From: Flexithrix dorotheae DSM 6795 | GTDB taxonomy: Bacteria > Bacteroidota > Bacteroidia > Cytophagales > Flammeovirgaceae | Reading direction: 5' to 3' | DNA: 64,000 bases | Assembly (NCBI RefSeq): GCF_000379765.1 | Contig: NZ_KB903476.1 | Span: forward strand, 372,204-436,203 | Shown here: piece after piece, positions 1-9,589 of the stretch | Layout of the letters: each line of letters starts with the position of its first letter | Numbering within the stretch: position 1 is the first letter of the stretch | The notes under the pieces: generated by a model | What the model was told of the DNA's origin: nothing | Databases searched by the model: none | The model's input: only the letters and a program-made list of their open reading frames with translations | Program-made: the position numbers and the translations under genes

Positions 1-1378
1 CTTTAATTAACTGAGCACTTGCAAGGTTAACTTTTCCTTCAGTAGACTCTTGTTTTTGAAGACTTAACTTGAAGTTAGAAATAGCTTTGTCAACTAAATC
101 CATTTTTTTGCTTTCACTTGATTCCTCAATAGCCATTGCCATATAAGTAGCACCTAAGTTATTGTAAGCAGAATAGTTGTCATCAAGTTTGATAGCAGCT
201 TCGTAAATTTTTTCTTTTTCTGCTAAGTCTGGAGTCATTGAAGCAGCATAAGCCATCATTTTTGAGTTCAAACCATCAACTTCTTCTCCGTTAGCTTGCT
301 TCTTAGTCATTACAGCAATCTCGGCATCAGTTGGCTCGTCTTTGATTTGAAGAATCTCCATTTTACCAGCTCTTAGAGGAGGATAGATATCTCTGAATAG
401 CACTCTATAAAAAGAAAGTGTTTGTAATTTTAGTTCTTTAGAAACAAAATCACCTGATCCGTTAAGAATATCCATTACTTCGCTCTTCTGACCATCAGAA
501 ATTTTATCGCTTGCCTGAACAGCATTTTTAAATGCATCCCAATCTTCAACTACTGGCTTCAACACAAAGTTGATGCTATCCATAGTAGATTCATAATCGA
601 ATTTTTTACCAAGAGTTTTGTAGTATTTTTCAACAACTGCAGCTCTATCGTTGGCAAGTTTACTGTTGATTTCAGTTGAACCTTCAGGAGAGTGCATACC
701 AGTGATATTTACAGTTCTGGTAGGCATGTTTGTAGAAACGTAATTTTCTAATTCTTTTCCTCTGTCACTTCTTCTTTCGCTGTATCTCAAATCAGATCTT
801 CCTTGTTGGAAGTAAAAATCAACATTAGTTGGGATATATTTCTCTGAATTATCGTATCCATGAGGCACATAGTTGGCACTGTAAGGAGCCTGAACTAACT
901 GAGAAGTAGTAATAACACCTTTACCAAGGTTATCAATAGTATAAAGTTCAGTTTCTTTTACTTTTTCTGGCTTAGATTTTTTATAAGCTCTTCCTTTAAA
1001 AGCTAATTGACCTTCTTTGTATTTTTCGTCATAATCAAAGCTTAAATCTTTTTCAACAGTTGGAGTAGGATTAGTTGCCAAAGCATCTCCATCATACACC
1101 AATGTTCCATTTTCTCCACCTATTGCTGTTTCTTCGTCAGTAGCGGTTTTGTAGAACACATCTAGTTCATACATTATTTTCGGTTTCAAAACCTTTTCAG
1201 GAACCTGAACCTTTACTGTAAACTCCACTTTATCTCCGTGCAACTCTAATGGGTTAGGAGTCACAGTAGATTGACCATTTTTAGCTGATTCAATCATTGG
1301 AGTTAGTGCATTACAGCTTGCAAATAACAATATACCTGATGTCAAAACACCAGATAATGCCCGTTTGTACATATTCAT
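1..1378 (-). CDS. OmpA-like/TPR lipoprotein, 3' end cut by window edge
   Basis: The reading frame runs from ATG at 1378 off the left edge without a stop, so about 459 codons are visible. The N-terminus is a lipoprotein signal peptide ending in LLFASC, predicting an outer-membrane lipoprotein. A middle block around residues 190-250 contains ITGMHSPEGSTEINSKLAND followed by RAAVV, which resembles the peptidoglycan-binding OmpA C-terminal fold. The visible C-terminal part (EKEKIYEAAIKLDDNYSAYN, then NLGATYMAMA) reads as tetratricopeptide repeats. A second ATG lies two codons downstream. A promoter-like pair lies just upstream. Function is inferred as an envelope-anchoring scaffold; I do not recognise a specific gene name. 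Confidence 0.8.
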   Translation of the reverse strand, partial: MNMYKRALSGVLTSGILLFASCNALTPMIESAKNGQSTVTPNPLELHGDKVEFTVKVQVPEKVLKPKIMYELDVFYKTATDEETAIGGENGTLVYDGDALATNPTPTVEKDLSFDYDEKYKEGQLAFKGRAYKKSKPEKVKETELYTIDNLGKGVITTSQLVQAPYSANYVPHGYDNSEKYIPTNVDFYFQQGRSDLRYSERRSDRGKELENYVSTNMPTRTVNITGMHSPEGSTEINSKLANDRAAVVEKYYKTLGKKFDYESTMDSINFVLKPVVEDWDAFKNAVQASDKISDGQKSEVMDILNGSGDFVSKELKLQTLSFYRVLFRDIYPPLRAGKMEILQIKDEPTDAEIAVMTKKQANGEEVDGLNSKMMAYAASMTPDLAEKEKIYEAAIKLDDNYSAYNNLGATYMAMAIEESSESKKMDLVDKAISNFKLSLQKQESTEGKVNLASAQLIK

Positions 1379-1714
1379 AACAGTTTTCTTAAGTTTAGTA
1401 TCTTGTTTGAAGCAAAAATATTTTTCTAAAATCATTATTCCAATAAATTATTAGATTTTATCTAATTCTTCACGGCATAATGGTGTGAAATTAATAATTA
1501 ATTTTAATAATTCACCAAAAATCACAATGTAATATAATCAGAGGACTTTGCCCAAAAACCTCAAATTTTAAACCAAATTACAAGATATTAACATTTCCAT
1601 TTCTAATTTTTATTATCTTTATAAAATATAGTGGGTCTAAATTTTCGACTTACTTTGTCTTGAGGGTTTGTGGAAATTTGTTGAAATATTTAAATCAAAA
1701 TAAGAATTGAATAT
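1379..1714. other. intergenic region between divergent genes
   Basis: These 336 bases are very AT-rich and separate the minus-strand lipoprotein from the plus-strand PspC-domain gene. Apart from the promoter-like boxes at 1413-1443 I see no ORF, RNA gene, repeat or strong hairpin. Confidence 0.5.
1413..1443 (-). promoter_or_regulatory. candidate promoter for the OmpA/TPR lipoprotein
   Basis: On the minus strand TTG (1443-1441), a 20-base spacer and TATTTTTG (1420-1413) fit the Bacteroidota pattern TTG-N17-23-TAnnTTTG. The -7 box lies about 35 bases before the ATG at 1378. Sequence match only; AT-rich DNA gives chance matches. Confidence 0.4.
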
Positions 1715-1933
1715 ATGAAACAATTACAGTTTTTCCTTGAGAAGCAGGCATTTGGTGTGTGCTCAAAACTTGGAGATACTTTCGGGATTCCAACTTATGT
1801 CATTAGAAGGTATTTTATTTATACCTCTTTTCTTGCCTTTGGCTCTCCTATCATTGTTTATCTTGCTTTGGCCTTTTGGCTTAATATTAAAAGCTACCTA
1901 AGAGCAGGGGCAACAGTGAAGAAATTTTTCTGA
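1715..1933 (+). CDS. small PspC-domain membrane protein
   Basis: A 72-residue protein that is essentially one PspC domain. The N-terminal half (residues 10-33, with FGVCSKLGDTFGIPTYVIRR) is the amphipathic PspC signature, followed by one hydrophobic segment of about 20 residues (FLAFGSPIIVYLALAFWLNI) and a short basic tail. PspC proteins in enterobacteria sense membrane stress. Bacteroidota carry many stand-alone short versions whose role is not established. It is a single gene facing away from its left neighbour, and the next gene converges on it. The ATG is the only plausible start. The domain assignment is confident; the function is not known. Confidence 0.75.
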   Translation: MKQLQFFLEKQAFGVCSKLGDTFGIPTYVIRRYFIYTSFLAFGSPIIVYLALAFWLNIKSYLRAGATVKKFF

Positions 1934-2036
1934 TGTTTTAAAGGTCAGGAAAAATGGGGGATTGCTTGGAAATTGATTAAAAATTCGATGAGGTTTTTGG
2001 AAAAAAAGTAATGTTCAGGTAGAGTTTAATTTGGAC

Positions 2037-3548
2037 TCAACCCAGTTTTAACTTTTGTCCAATTTTTAATTTACTTGATTTTAAATTGTTGAGTTTTTTA
2101 ATTTTTTCTACAGTCATTCCCTCATATTGTTGAGAAATTCCCCAAAGTGTTTCACCTGACTTCACTGTGTGGAATTTTCCTGCTGGATTTACCTTGGTAG
2201 TTGAACCAGAATTTAAGACAGGTTTTGCCGGGGCGTTTGAAGCAGTAATACTATTGGCCGGTGGTTTTGAGCCTTTACCATATATTACCAATTTCTGACC
2301 TGGGTAAATTTTATTTGAATAAATATTATTCCAGTTCCTTAAATCAGACAACCTAACTCCATTGCGTTGGGCAATTGTACCCAATACATCTCCCCTTTTC
2401 ACCGTATAAAAATACTTTCCGGTTTTAGGAGTACTTCTATTGGAAGCATAAGTTGGATTTGGCTTTGTGGTTACTTTTACATTGGCCAGAATGTCTTTTT
2501 GATTTTCCAGATACATACCCACTCTTGCACTTGGGATTTTTACAGGATAATTTTTCACGCCTTCAGGCACCATTTTGTATTTAAACTTGGGGTTAAGCAG
2601 AAACAGGTCATCCTCACAAACATTCAGTTCCTTAGCAAGTTTCCTCAAATCTACACTCTGATTCACAAAAATTTCCTCAGAAGGGATTTCGTAAAAAGGT
2701 TTATCCTGAATCAGGTTATGCTCCTCAGCATATTTCAAAACATACATCATAGCCACAAACTGAGGCAAATATGACCTGGTTTCTCTGGGAAGCCGCTCAT
2801 AAATATCCCAAAAATGAAATTTTCCTGTTCTTCTTTTTGCCTTATTCACATTCCCGGGGCCACAATTATAGGCAGCTATTGCTAGCTCCCAATCATTATA
2901 ATATTCATATAAATACTTCAGATATTTACAGGCAGCCTCAGTAGATTTTTCAGGATCCATCCTCTCATCCACATAATAGCTTTGTTTCAGACCGTAAACT
3001 TTTCCTGTGTATGACATAAACTGCCATAATCCTACTGCAGTGGCTCTTGATTTTGCATGGGGAATAAGAGCAGATTCTATAATTGACAAGTATTTCAATT
3101 CATCTGGCAAACCGTGTTCTTTCAGTTTTTCTTCGAATAATGGAAAATAAATATTTTTCCTTTGAAGTATTCTTAGTGTAAAATCCCGCTTCCTAACTGA
3201 AAAAAAATCAATAAATAACCTTACCCTTTCATGATAATTTAGAGGAATCTCATTTTCAATACAAGAAAGTCTGTCTTTGATTAATTCATCTGAAACCGAG
3301 GGGATGAAATCTCTATCATAAACAATTTCCTCCAACCCAATTGCTGCAGTAGTATCAAAATTTAAAACCCTTTCGGTAGCTTCCTCAGAGATATTAAGTG
3401 CAGTAACCACTTCATCATCCTCAATCCATGGTAAAATATATCCCTCAGGCATCTCCACAGTATAACTACTGTCCAAAACCTCTTGCGAATAGGCGATATT
3501 TACCACTGAAAACAGGAAAATAAATGGGATAAAATACTTAATAAGCAT
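2037..3548 (-). CDS. mltD: membrane-bound lytic murein transglycosylase D with LysM repeats
   Basis: A 503-residue exported peptidoglycan lytic transglycosylase that cleaves the MurNAc-GlcNAc bond to give 1,6-anhydro ends during wall turnover. The signal peptide covers residues 1-22 and ends IAYSQ. The SLT domain spans about 145-260, with the catalytic glutamate near residue 158 in LSIIESALIPHAKSRATAVG and the family motif AIAAYNCGPGNVNKA. Two LysM peptidoglycan-binding repeats follow, at about 380-425 (YTVKRGDVLGTIAQ) and 458-502 (HTVKSGETLWGISQ). The length is normal for the family. It is co-oriented with gatA, 103 bases downstream of it, so it could be read from its own promoter or as a second gene. 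Confidence 0.95.
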   Translation of the reverse strand: MLIKYFIPFIFLFSVVNIAYSQEVLDSSYTVEMPEGYILPWIEDDEVVTALNISEEATERVLNFDTTAAIGLEEIVYDRDFIPSVSDELIKDRLSCIENEIPLNYHERVRLFIDFFSVRKRDFTLRILQRKNIYFPLFEEKLKEHGLPDELKYLSIIESALIPHAKSRATAVGLWQFMSYTGKVYGLKQSYYVDERMDPEKSTEAACKYLKYLYEYYNDWELAIAAYNCGPGNVNKAKRRTGKFHFWDIYERLPRETRSYLPQFVAMMYVLKYAEEHNLIQDKPFYEIPSEEIFVNQSVDLRKLAKELNVCEDDLFLLNPKFKYKMVPEGVKNYPVKIPSARVGMYLENQKDILANVKVTTKPNPTYASNRSTPKTGKYFYTVKRGDVLGTIAQRNGVRLSDLRNWNNIYSNKIYPGQKLVIYGKGSKPPANSITASNAPAKPVLNSGSTTKVNPAGKFHTVKSGETLWGISQQYEGMTVEKIKKLNNLKSSKLKIGQKLKLG

Positions 3549-3651
3549 TATCGAGAAAGTTAACTTAAAAAAATTGACACAGTAAATATAAAAAAGTAAG
3601 CAATCGAATAAAACTGCTTTAGTAGAAATAACGGTTTATTAATCAATTCTA

Positions 3652-5082
3652 TTAAATCAAATCACTTATATATTTTGAAAAGGCAAGCAATTCTGCCTCT
3701 TTAAAAGAATCTCCCATTATTTGTAATCCAATAGGAAGACCTTCTTTATCCTTACCACAAGGAATGGAAATAGCAGGAATTCCTGCTACAGAAGCCTGGA
3801 CAGTACACAAATCAGCCAAATAGTATTCTACTAAATTGGATTCATCATATCGCCCAATTTTAAATGCAGTAGAAGGCGTAGTAGGCAATACTATAAAGTC
3901 GTATTCTTCAAAAAGCTTATGAGTTTGTTCTTTTATAATTCTCCTTACTTTTTGAGCTTTAGTAAAATAAGCATCATAATAACTTGCGCTTAATACAAAA
4001 GTACCCAGCATTATCCGCCTTTTCACTTCTTCTCCAAATCCCTCTGACCTGGATCTTTTATACATACTCAGCATATCAGTGGAAGCCTTGCTTCTGTATC
4101 CATAACGAACCCCATCAAATCTGGACAAATTGGTACTTGCTTCTGCCGTGGTTAATATATAATAAGTAGGCAAAGCATATTCCAGGAAAGGGAAATCAAC
4201 CGCATCTACCTGATGTCCCAGCTCCTCTAATTGCTGAATTTTTCCCTTTACACTTTCCCTAATTTCTTTATTTACCCCCTCACTATCAATAGTCTCTTTC
4301 AGGTAAGCAATTTTGTATTTAGATTTAGGTGTTAAAAGTTTGGAATAGGATGGCACCTCTGAATGGGATACAGTTGCATCATGGTCATCTGCTCCTGAAA
4401 CAATTTCCAAAATAAAAGCGGAATCCTCTACATTGTTGGCAATAATACCAATGGTGTCAAATGAAGAAGCGTAAGCAATCAGGCCATATCTTGAAATTCT
4501 GGAATATGTGGGTTTCATTCCTACTACTCCACAAAATGCAGCAGGTTGACGAACCGACCCTCCTGTATCTGAGCCAAGAGAAATTAGACACATATCTGCC
4601 GCTACAGCCACAGCAGAAGCTCCTGAGGATCCTCCAGGAACCCTGGTTTTATCAACAGAATTTTTTACCGGACCAAATGCCGAATTTTCATTGGAAGAAC
4701 CCATTGCAAACTCATCACAATTTTGTCGACCAATAATAATTGCGTCCTCTTCCAGGATTTTTTCAACTGCAGTGGCAGAAAACTGAGAAACAAAGCCATC
4801 CAAAATATGGCTTGCGGCCTGAAGTCCATGGTCTTTATAACAGATCACATCCTTTATGCCTATCACTACACCAGCCAGTTTACCAGCAGTACCATTTTTA
4901 ATTTTTTCATCTATTGTTTTAGCTCTTGAAAGTGCTTCATCGGCATAAACTTCCAAAAAAACATTCAGGTCTTTTTGGGAATCAATTTGATCTAAATAAT
5001 GGTTTACTAACTTTTCACAGCTGGTTTTCCCTTGTTCAATGGCTGTTTTTATTTCTTTTATTGAGGAGTACACAATTTCCAA
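3652..5082 (-). CDS. gatA: Asp-tRNA(Asn)/Glu-tRNA(Gln) amidotransferase subunit A
   Basis: A 476-residue amidase-signature protein. As GatA of the GatCAB complex it hydrolyses glutamine and supplies ammonia to convert misacylated Glu-tRNA(Gln) or Asp-tRNA(Asn). The Ser-cisSer-Lys triad is visible as Lys77 (IGIKDV), Ser152 (PGGSSGAS) and Ser176 (GSDTGGSVRQP). The length matches GatA rather than shorter generic amidases. gatB and gatC are not adjacent: upstream lies a terminator and tatA, downstream mltD. Separate gat genes are common in Bacteroidota. I keep the GatA name because the signature region and the C-terminal block (GIPAISIPCGKDKEGLPIGL) fit that family closely. Confidence 0.93.
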   Translation of the reverse strand: MEIVYSSIKEIKTAIEQGKTSCEKLVNHYLDQIDSQKDLNVFLEVYADEALSRAKTIDEKIKNGTAGKLAGVVIGIKDVICYKDHGLQAASHILDGFVSQFSATAVEKILEEDAIIIGRQNCDEFAMGSSNENSAFGPVKNSVDKTRVPGGSSGASAVAVAADMCLISLGSDTGGSVRQPAAFCGVVGMKPTYSRISRYGLIAYASSFDTIGIIANNVEDSAFILEIVSGADDHDATVSHSEVPSYSKLLTPKSKYKIAYLKETIDSEGVNKEIRESVKGKIQQLEELGHQVDAVDFPFLEYALPTYYILTTAEASTNLSRFDGVRYGYRSKASTDMLSMYKRSRSEGFGEEVKRRIMLGTFVLSASYYDAYFTKAQKVRRIIKEQTHKLFEEYDFIVLPTTPSTAFKIGRYDESNLVEYYLADLCTVQASVAGIPAISIPCGKDKEGLPIGLQIMGDSFKEAELLAFSKYISDLI

Positions 5083-5179
5083 ATAGTAAAATGTTTGTAC
5101 AAATACTAATGCCTACTTCTTCATAAGAGCAGGAGACATTATTGAAAAGCATTTTAATTTTAAAAATAATTCTTTTTGA

Positions 5180-5217
5180 AAAACAAAAACAGGTCCCGTG
5201 ACCTGTTTTTGTTTTTT
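5180..5217 (-). terminator. intrinsic terminator after tatA
   Basis: A perfect 16-bp inverted repeat (5180-5195 with 5200-5215) around a 4-base CCGT loop has A/T-rich flanks on both sides. It lies just past the tatA stop on the minus strand and also isolates gatA from it. Confidence 0.8.
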
Positions 5218-5280
5218 CCCGGAAAAAAATTCTTGGATTAAGCTTAAAATTAATCCAATAACTAAAAAGGCTTATTGCAA

Positions 5281-5499
5281 TTAGTTTTTTACGCTTTTAT
5301 TAATATTATCAGCCTCGTCTTCGATTTCTTTCTTGATATCTTTAGTGGCATCTTTAAATTCTCTAATACCTCTTCCCAATCCTCTGGCTAGTTCTGGAAT
5401 TTTCTTAGCTCCAAAAAGAAGAAGGATCACGAATATGATAATAAACATTTCCCAGCCACCTGGCATTCCAAATAATAATATCGATGCTATTGTATTCAT
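5281..5499 (-). CDS. tatA: Sec-independent (twin-arginine) translocase subunit TatA/E
   Basis: A 72-residue single-span protein. It has a short N-terminal membrane helix (MFIIIFVILLLFGAKKIPEL), the conserved FG hinge before the amphipathic helix (ARGLGRGIREFKDATKDIKK) and an acidic tail, the standard TatA layout. TatA forms the pore for export of folded proteins carrying RR signal peptides. One likely client is the oxidoreductase at 60091-61719, whose N-terminus has an RRDLIK motif. tatC is not adjacent. The gene is monocistronic, with a terminator directly downstream; a TATTTTTG box at 5529-5522 could be its -7 element, without a matching -33. Confidence 0.93.
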   Translation of the reverse strand: MNTIASILLFGMPGGWEMFIIIFVILLLFGAKKIPELARGLGRGIREFKDATKDIKKEIEDEADNINKSVKN

Positions 5500-5572
5500 A
5501 ACTTGTTATTTTTAATCTTTACAAAAATAGTTATTCCATTCTTAATTATAAAGGTAATCAATCTAAATTAAA

Positions 5573-7075
5573 ATGAAGATTCTTAATGCTGGCCAAATCA
5601 GAGCACTTGATCAGTACACCATCAAAAATGAACCCATTCCTTCAATTGAGCTTATGGAAAGGGCCTCAAATGCATTTGTGCACTGGTTTATCAATAATTT
5701 TGACCCATCGAACAAAATACTGATTTTTTGTGGCACAGGGAATAATGGAGGGGATGGATTAGCAATTGGGCGAATATTAATTAACATAGGATATTCGGTT
5801 GATTGCTACATAGTTAGATTTTCTGATAATGCAAGTCATGATTTCAGAATCAATGAAGCCAAATTGAAAAAAATCTCTGAACTGAGAGAAATTAGGGATG
5901 AAAATGCAATACCGAAAATTAGTGGAAATCAAATTATCATTGATGCTATTTTTGGTTCTGGATTATCCAGGCCAATAAATGGTTTTACAGCCAGGCTAGT
6001 TAAGCATTTAAATAACTCAGAAAACACTACTGTTTCGGTAGATATTCCTTCAGGCTTATATTGCGACTCATACAATAAGGATAAAAATATTATAAAAGCT
6101 GATTTCACCATTACTTTTCAATTGCCTAAATTATCCTTCCTTCTCCCACAAAATGAACAGTATGTTGGGGAATGGTTTCATGTGGATATTGGTTTGGACC
6201 AAAAATTTATTAATAAGGCCAAAACACCCTACCATTATGTTGAAAAAAGCGAGATCAAAAACCTATTTAAAGCAAGGAGGAAATTTTCCCATAAAGGTAC
6301 TTTTGGCCATGTGCTTTTGATTGCAGGGAGCTATGGAAAAATTGGCGCTGCCGTACTGGGAGGAAAAGCAGCTTTACGAACAGGATCAGGATTAGTTTCT
6401 CTTCATATTCCAAAATGCGGCTATGAAATTGTGCAGATCTCAGTTCCAGAAATTATGTGCCAGCTGGATAAGGATAAATCAAATATTTCAAAAATACCTA
6501 AACCTGAAAATTTTACATCAATTGGAATAGGCCCGGGAATCGGACAGGAAGAAAAAATTTTAAAAGCCCTTACTTCATTAATTAAAGAAGTAAAATTCCC
6601 AATAGTATTTGATGCAGATGCCATAAATTTAATTGGTGCGAATAAAAACCTGCTCAAAGATATTCCTGAGAATAGTATTTTCACTCCCCATCCAAAGGAA
6701 TTTGAAAGACTGGTTGGGAAATCCCAAAATAATTATGAAAGACTGGGTATGATTATCCATTTTTGCAAAAAATATAAGGTATTTTTAGTATTAAAAGGTG
6801 CTCATACGGCTATTGGAACACCTCAGGGTGATATTTTCTTCAACAGCACTGGAAATCCGGGAATGGCTACAGCGGGCTCCGGAGATGTTTTAACCGGGAT
6901 AATTTTATCCCTTCTAGGCCAGGGCTATCCCTCCCAAGAAGCAACAATTCTGGGCGTTTTTCTTCATGGCTTGGCAGGAGATTTGGGTTCTCAGAAAGAA
7001 TTTCCTTCTTCCTTAATAGCCAGTGACATTATTAAAAATATTGGAAATGCCTATAAAAAAATTATGGAGGATTAG
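5573..7075 (+). CDS. nnr: bifunctional NAD(P)H-hydrate epimerase/dehydratase
   Basis: A 500-residue fusion that repairs damaged nicotinamide cofactors. The N-terminal domain (about 1-215) is the NnrE/YjeF-type epimerase of NAD(P)HX, with NAGQIRALDQYTI and the phosphate-binding FCGTGNNGGDGLAIGR. The C-terminal domain (about 230-495) is the ADP- or ATP-dependent dehydratase NnrD, with HPKEFERL and the signature AGSGDVLTGIILSLLGQG. Both motif sets are intact and the length is typical. The lipoprotein gene follows after 30 bases and is probably co-transcribed; tatA is divergent upstream. Confidence 0.95.
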   Translation: MKILNAGQIRALDQYTIKNEPIPSIELMERASNAFVHWFINNFDPSNKILIFCGTGNNGGDGLAIGRILINIGYSVDCYIVRFSDNASHDFRINEAKLKKISELREIRDENAIPKISGNQIIIDAIFGSGLSRPINGFTARLVKHLNNSENTTVSVDIPSGLYCDSYNKDKNIIKADFTITFQLPKLSFLLPQNEQYVGEWFHVDIGLDQKFINKAKTPYHYVEKSEIKNLFKARRKFSHKGTFGHVLLIAGSYGKIGAAVLGGKAALRTGSGLVSLHIPKCGYEIVQISVPEIMCQLDKDKSNISKIPKPENFTSIGIGPGIGQEEKILKALTSLIKEVKFPIVFDADAINLIGANKNLLKDIPENSIFTPHPKEFERLVGKSQNNYERLGMIIHFCKKYKVFLVLKGAHTAIGTPQGDIFFNSTGNPGMATAGSGDVLTGIILSLLGQGYPSQEATILGVFLHGLAGDLGSQKEFPSSLIASDIIKNIGNAYKKIMED

Positions 7076-7105
7076 ATTAGATTTGCAAAAAAAGATTCCA
7101 CCAGG

Positions 7106-7897
7106 ATGACTCGAAAGATTAAACTATTTCATTTATATCTGATTTTTTCAATTTTCGCATTTTTTTCTTGCGAACAATTAAGTGAGGACACCTCTCCGCC
7201 AATTTTATCTGAAGAAACCTTCAGAATTCTTTTATTTAATGACAATACGAATCAATATGATTCAATCATTACCAACTTAGGGGGTATCAATAGTGACCCT
7301 GTTGAAGCTCCAAATGAGATAGTGCTAAAAGGTTTTTTTTCTGACAATGTCCTTTTGGACAGGCTTGAGTTTAAGGTAACCCCCCAAAGTCCTGTTGAAG
7401 ATGATGAAAATTTCCTTTATAGTAAAAGTACTTCAATTGAAGACTTTGCCTTACCAATCTTAGGCACCTCAACAAGTTCCTTTAAAACAATTGAAATACC
7501 AGGATCAGTAAGGTCAAATACTTATGACTATTTAATGACAGTTTATGATGAAAATGGAAATGTTTCTAAAGATTATTCCTGGAGTCTGATGGTGAAAAAC
7601 ACTAACCCCTTGATTAAAATCAATCAAATTGGAACAGAATACAATACAGGGGAAACACTGAATATTTTGGGGGAAATTAGCGCTAAAAACAGCAAGTTTT
7701 TAAAGGAAGCATCCATTAGTTTTAGGGATACTTTAATTGCAATTGATATAGGTGAAAACCAGTCAATAGCAGAAATAAATAATTCGATTACCTTCCAGGT
7801 ATCTGATGCAAGTGCGGACCTGCAAAACCTTGTGATTTCTGCAAAAGACAATACAGATAAGGTGGCAAATCTTGTAGTAAGCTTGTTAGTTCAATAA
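7106..7897 (+). CDS. lipoprotein of unknown function
   Basis: A 263-residue protein with a lipoprotein signal peptide ending FAFFSC. The rest is beta-rich and soluble. It seems to hold two Ig-like or DUF4625-like units: the first has the FFSDNVLLDRLEFKV pattern (residues 77-91) and the second starts near residue 165. The resemblance to DUF4625 is weak and I do not assign a function. It lies 30 bases after nnr in the same direction and probably shares its transcript, although the two functions have no evident link. The following gap of 175 bases shows no clear terminator. Confidence 0.7.
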   Translation: MTRKIKLFHLYLIFSIFAFFSCEQLSEDTSPPILSEETFRILLFNDNTNQYDSIITNLGGINSDPVEAPNEIVLKGFFSDNVLLDRLEFKVTPQSPVEDDENFLYSKSTSIEDFALPILGTSTSSFKTIEIPGSVRSNTYDYLMTVYDENGNVSKDYSWSLMVKNTNPLIKINQIGTEYNTGETLNILGEISAKNSKFLKEASISFRDTLIAIDIGENQSIAEINNSITFQVSDASADLQNLVISAKDNTDKVANLVVSLLVQ

Positions 7898-8072
7898 GCT
7901 TGAATTCAACTTTCTACAGCATTGGTTTCTGCATAAATTCTATTTTTTTCCGCATTGAAAATATTAATCTATACTTATTCTCGTTAAAGAACAAAAAAGG
8001 AGAAAAACACTCCATTCTTCTAAGGAAATTAAACCGGTTTTTTAATCAGAATTATAGAAATATTTTCCAACT

Positions 8073-8702
8073 ATGACATTAAATGCTAACATCACTAAAT
8101 CTGTCCTGACATTCTATCATGAAATGATGTCTAACGGTATCTCATTGGTTTACCTAGGAGAATTTAATCAGGAGATTACTAAGATGTTTACATCAATGGC
8201 AGAGGATGAAATGAAGCGCAAAAATACAGAGAGATCCACTAAGAAAAGGGTTTATCATGTAATGGTGGAAACACTTCAAAACATGAATAAACACTCTGAT
8301 GGAATTTCTGAGGACAATGTTGGAAAAGGATTATTTATGATTGGAAAAAAAGATGAATCTTATTACGTAATTACATCCAATAAAATTTCCAATCATAAAA
8401 TTGCCATGCTTCAAAATATGATTGAAGAAGTCAATGCTGCTTCTAAAGATGAATTAAAGCAAATGTATATGAAGCAAATTAAGGAAGGGAGATTGTCTGA
8501 CAAAGGAGGTGCAGGTTTGGGAATTATCGATATAGCCAGAAAAACCGGAGAAAAATATCAATACCAATTCTTACCAATTGATGATCAGTTTTGCTTTTTC
8601 ATTCTAAAAGTGGAGGTTCGTGCAAAGGATGATGAAAAAGACACCAAAGAAAAAGTTAAGACAAAAAATGAATCTGAAAAGAAAACCACTGAAGTAGTAT
8701 AA
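8073..8702 (+). CDS. SiaB-family protein kinase (DUF6272-like)
   Basis: A 209-residue GHKL-type ATPase of the SiaB family. In Pseudomonas, SiaB phosphorylates the small protein SiaC and so controls a diguanylate cyclase. An N-box-like segment (HVMVETLQNMNKHSDG, about residues 69-84) and a glycine-rich lid (DKGGAGLGIIDIARKTGEKY, about 145-164) are visible; as usual for this family there is no phospho-accepting histidine domain. The last 35 residues are a charged Lys/Glu tail. A SiaC/DUF1987 partner is absent nearby. The HAMP/GAF protein at 11020-12510 is a plausible relative in the same signalling class. It ends in a strong terminator. Confidence 0.8.
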   Translation: MTLNANITKSVLTFYHEMMSNGISLVYLGEFNQEITKMFTSMAEDEMKRKNTERSTKKRVYHVMVETLQNMNKHSDGISEDNVGKGLFMIGKKDESYYVITSNKISNHKIAMLQNMIEEVNAASKDELKQMYMKQIKEGRLSDKGGAGLGIIDIARKTGEKYQYQFLPIDDQFCFFILKVEVRAKDDEKDTKEKVKTKNESEKKTTEVV

Positions 8703-8720
8703 CTTCAGTTAAATGATAAT

Positions 8721-8762
8721 AAAAAAAGCTCCATTTTTGTTAACAAAAATGGAGCTTTTTTA
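8721..8762. terminator. bidirectional terminator between siaB-like gene and rplT
   Basis: A perfect palindrome of 19 bp per arm (8723-8741 with 8742-8760, GTTAAC at the centre) has A-runs on the left and T-runs on the right. The two genes converge here, so it can stop both transcripts. Confidence 0.85.
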
Positions 8763-8824
8763 TATTGAGAAATCTAAGTGTAAAACATAGTTTCTACGTT
8801 TTACACCCAAATTAAAAATTTCAT

Positions 8825-9169
8825 TTATTTTACTTTATCCACAATAGCTTTAAAAGCCTCAGGATGGTTCATTGCTAAATCTGCTAATACCTTTCGGTTT
8901 AGATTAATTTCAGCTTTATGAATTTTTCCAATAAATTGAGAATAGGATAAACCATTCGCTCTACTTGCAGCATTGATTCTTTGAATCCATAATCCTCTAA
9001 AACTTCTTTTCTTTTGCTTTCTATCCCTGTAAGAATATACTAACCCTTTTTCCACTGCATTTTTTGCAACGGTCCATACATTTTTCCTTCTCCCCCAGTA
9101 ACCTTTGGCTAACTTTAAGATTTTTTTTCTGCGGGCTCTAGAAGCAACATGATTAACTGATCTAGGCAT
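8825..9169 (-). CDS. rplT: 50S ribosomal protein L20
   Basis: A 114-residue basic protein with the L20 landmarks [35 protein letters not shown] and [20 protein letters not shown]20 is an early-assembling protein of the large subunit; in other bacteria it also represses its own operon. It is the last gene of the infC-rpmI-rplT cluster, 47 bases after rpmI, and is followed by the bidirectional terminator. Length and sequence are ordinary. Confidence 0.98.
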   Translation of the reverse strand: MPRSVNHVASRARRKKILKLAKGYWGRRKNVWTVAKNAVEKGLVYSYRDRKQKKRSFRGLWIQRINAASRANGLSYSQFIGKIHKAEINLNRKVLADLAMNHPEAFKAIVDKVK

Positions 9170-9216
9170 CTTAAAATAGTTTTAAATTGTAAATAATAAA
9201 TTAATTTTTTTGCAGA

Positions 9217-9411
9217 TTAGATATTAAGCATATCCTTTACTCTGCCAACATCAGTCTTATGAACCAATCCCATTTTGGTAAGGTTTCGCTTCTGTTTTGT
9301 TTCTTTTTTAGTCAGGATGTGACTTTTAAAAGCGTGCTTTCTTTTAATTTTACCTGTACCGGTAAGTTTAAATCGCTTTTTTGCCCCTGACTTAGTTTTT
9401 ACTTTTGGCAT
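9217..9411 (-). CDS. rpmI: 50S ribosomal protein L35
   Basis: A 64-residue basic protein starting [20 protein letters not shown], with the L35 pattern [14 protein letters not shown] and the end MLNI. It is a structural component of the large ribosomal subunit. It sits between infC and rplT, the order conserved across most bacteria. The 178-base gap from infC is longer than in many relatives but shows no terminator, so operon transcription is likely. Confidence 0.98.
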   Translation of the reverse strand: MPKVKTKSGAKKRFKLTGTGKIKRKHAFKSHILTKKETKQKRNLTKMGLVHKTDVGRVKDMLNI

Positions 9412-9589
9412 TTTTTAATAAAGTTTTTATAAACTATTATTTTCCAAAAAATCAACTCTGATTTTTTAGGTTTGCAAAAATAGTATTTAATTATAAAAAA
9501 TCACAGCAAAGTCACTGAATATCTTTTATAATTTCCAGATACCTTGCTGTGAATTATTTCTAAAAAAAATTTCCGGGAATAGAAAAGGG

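Noticed and set aside
2367-2774. 135-codon plus-strand ORF
   Set aside because: It lies wholly within mltD on the opposite strand, and has no recognisable domain; mltD has a full set of motifs.
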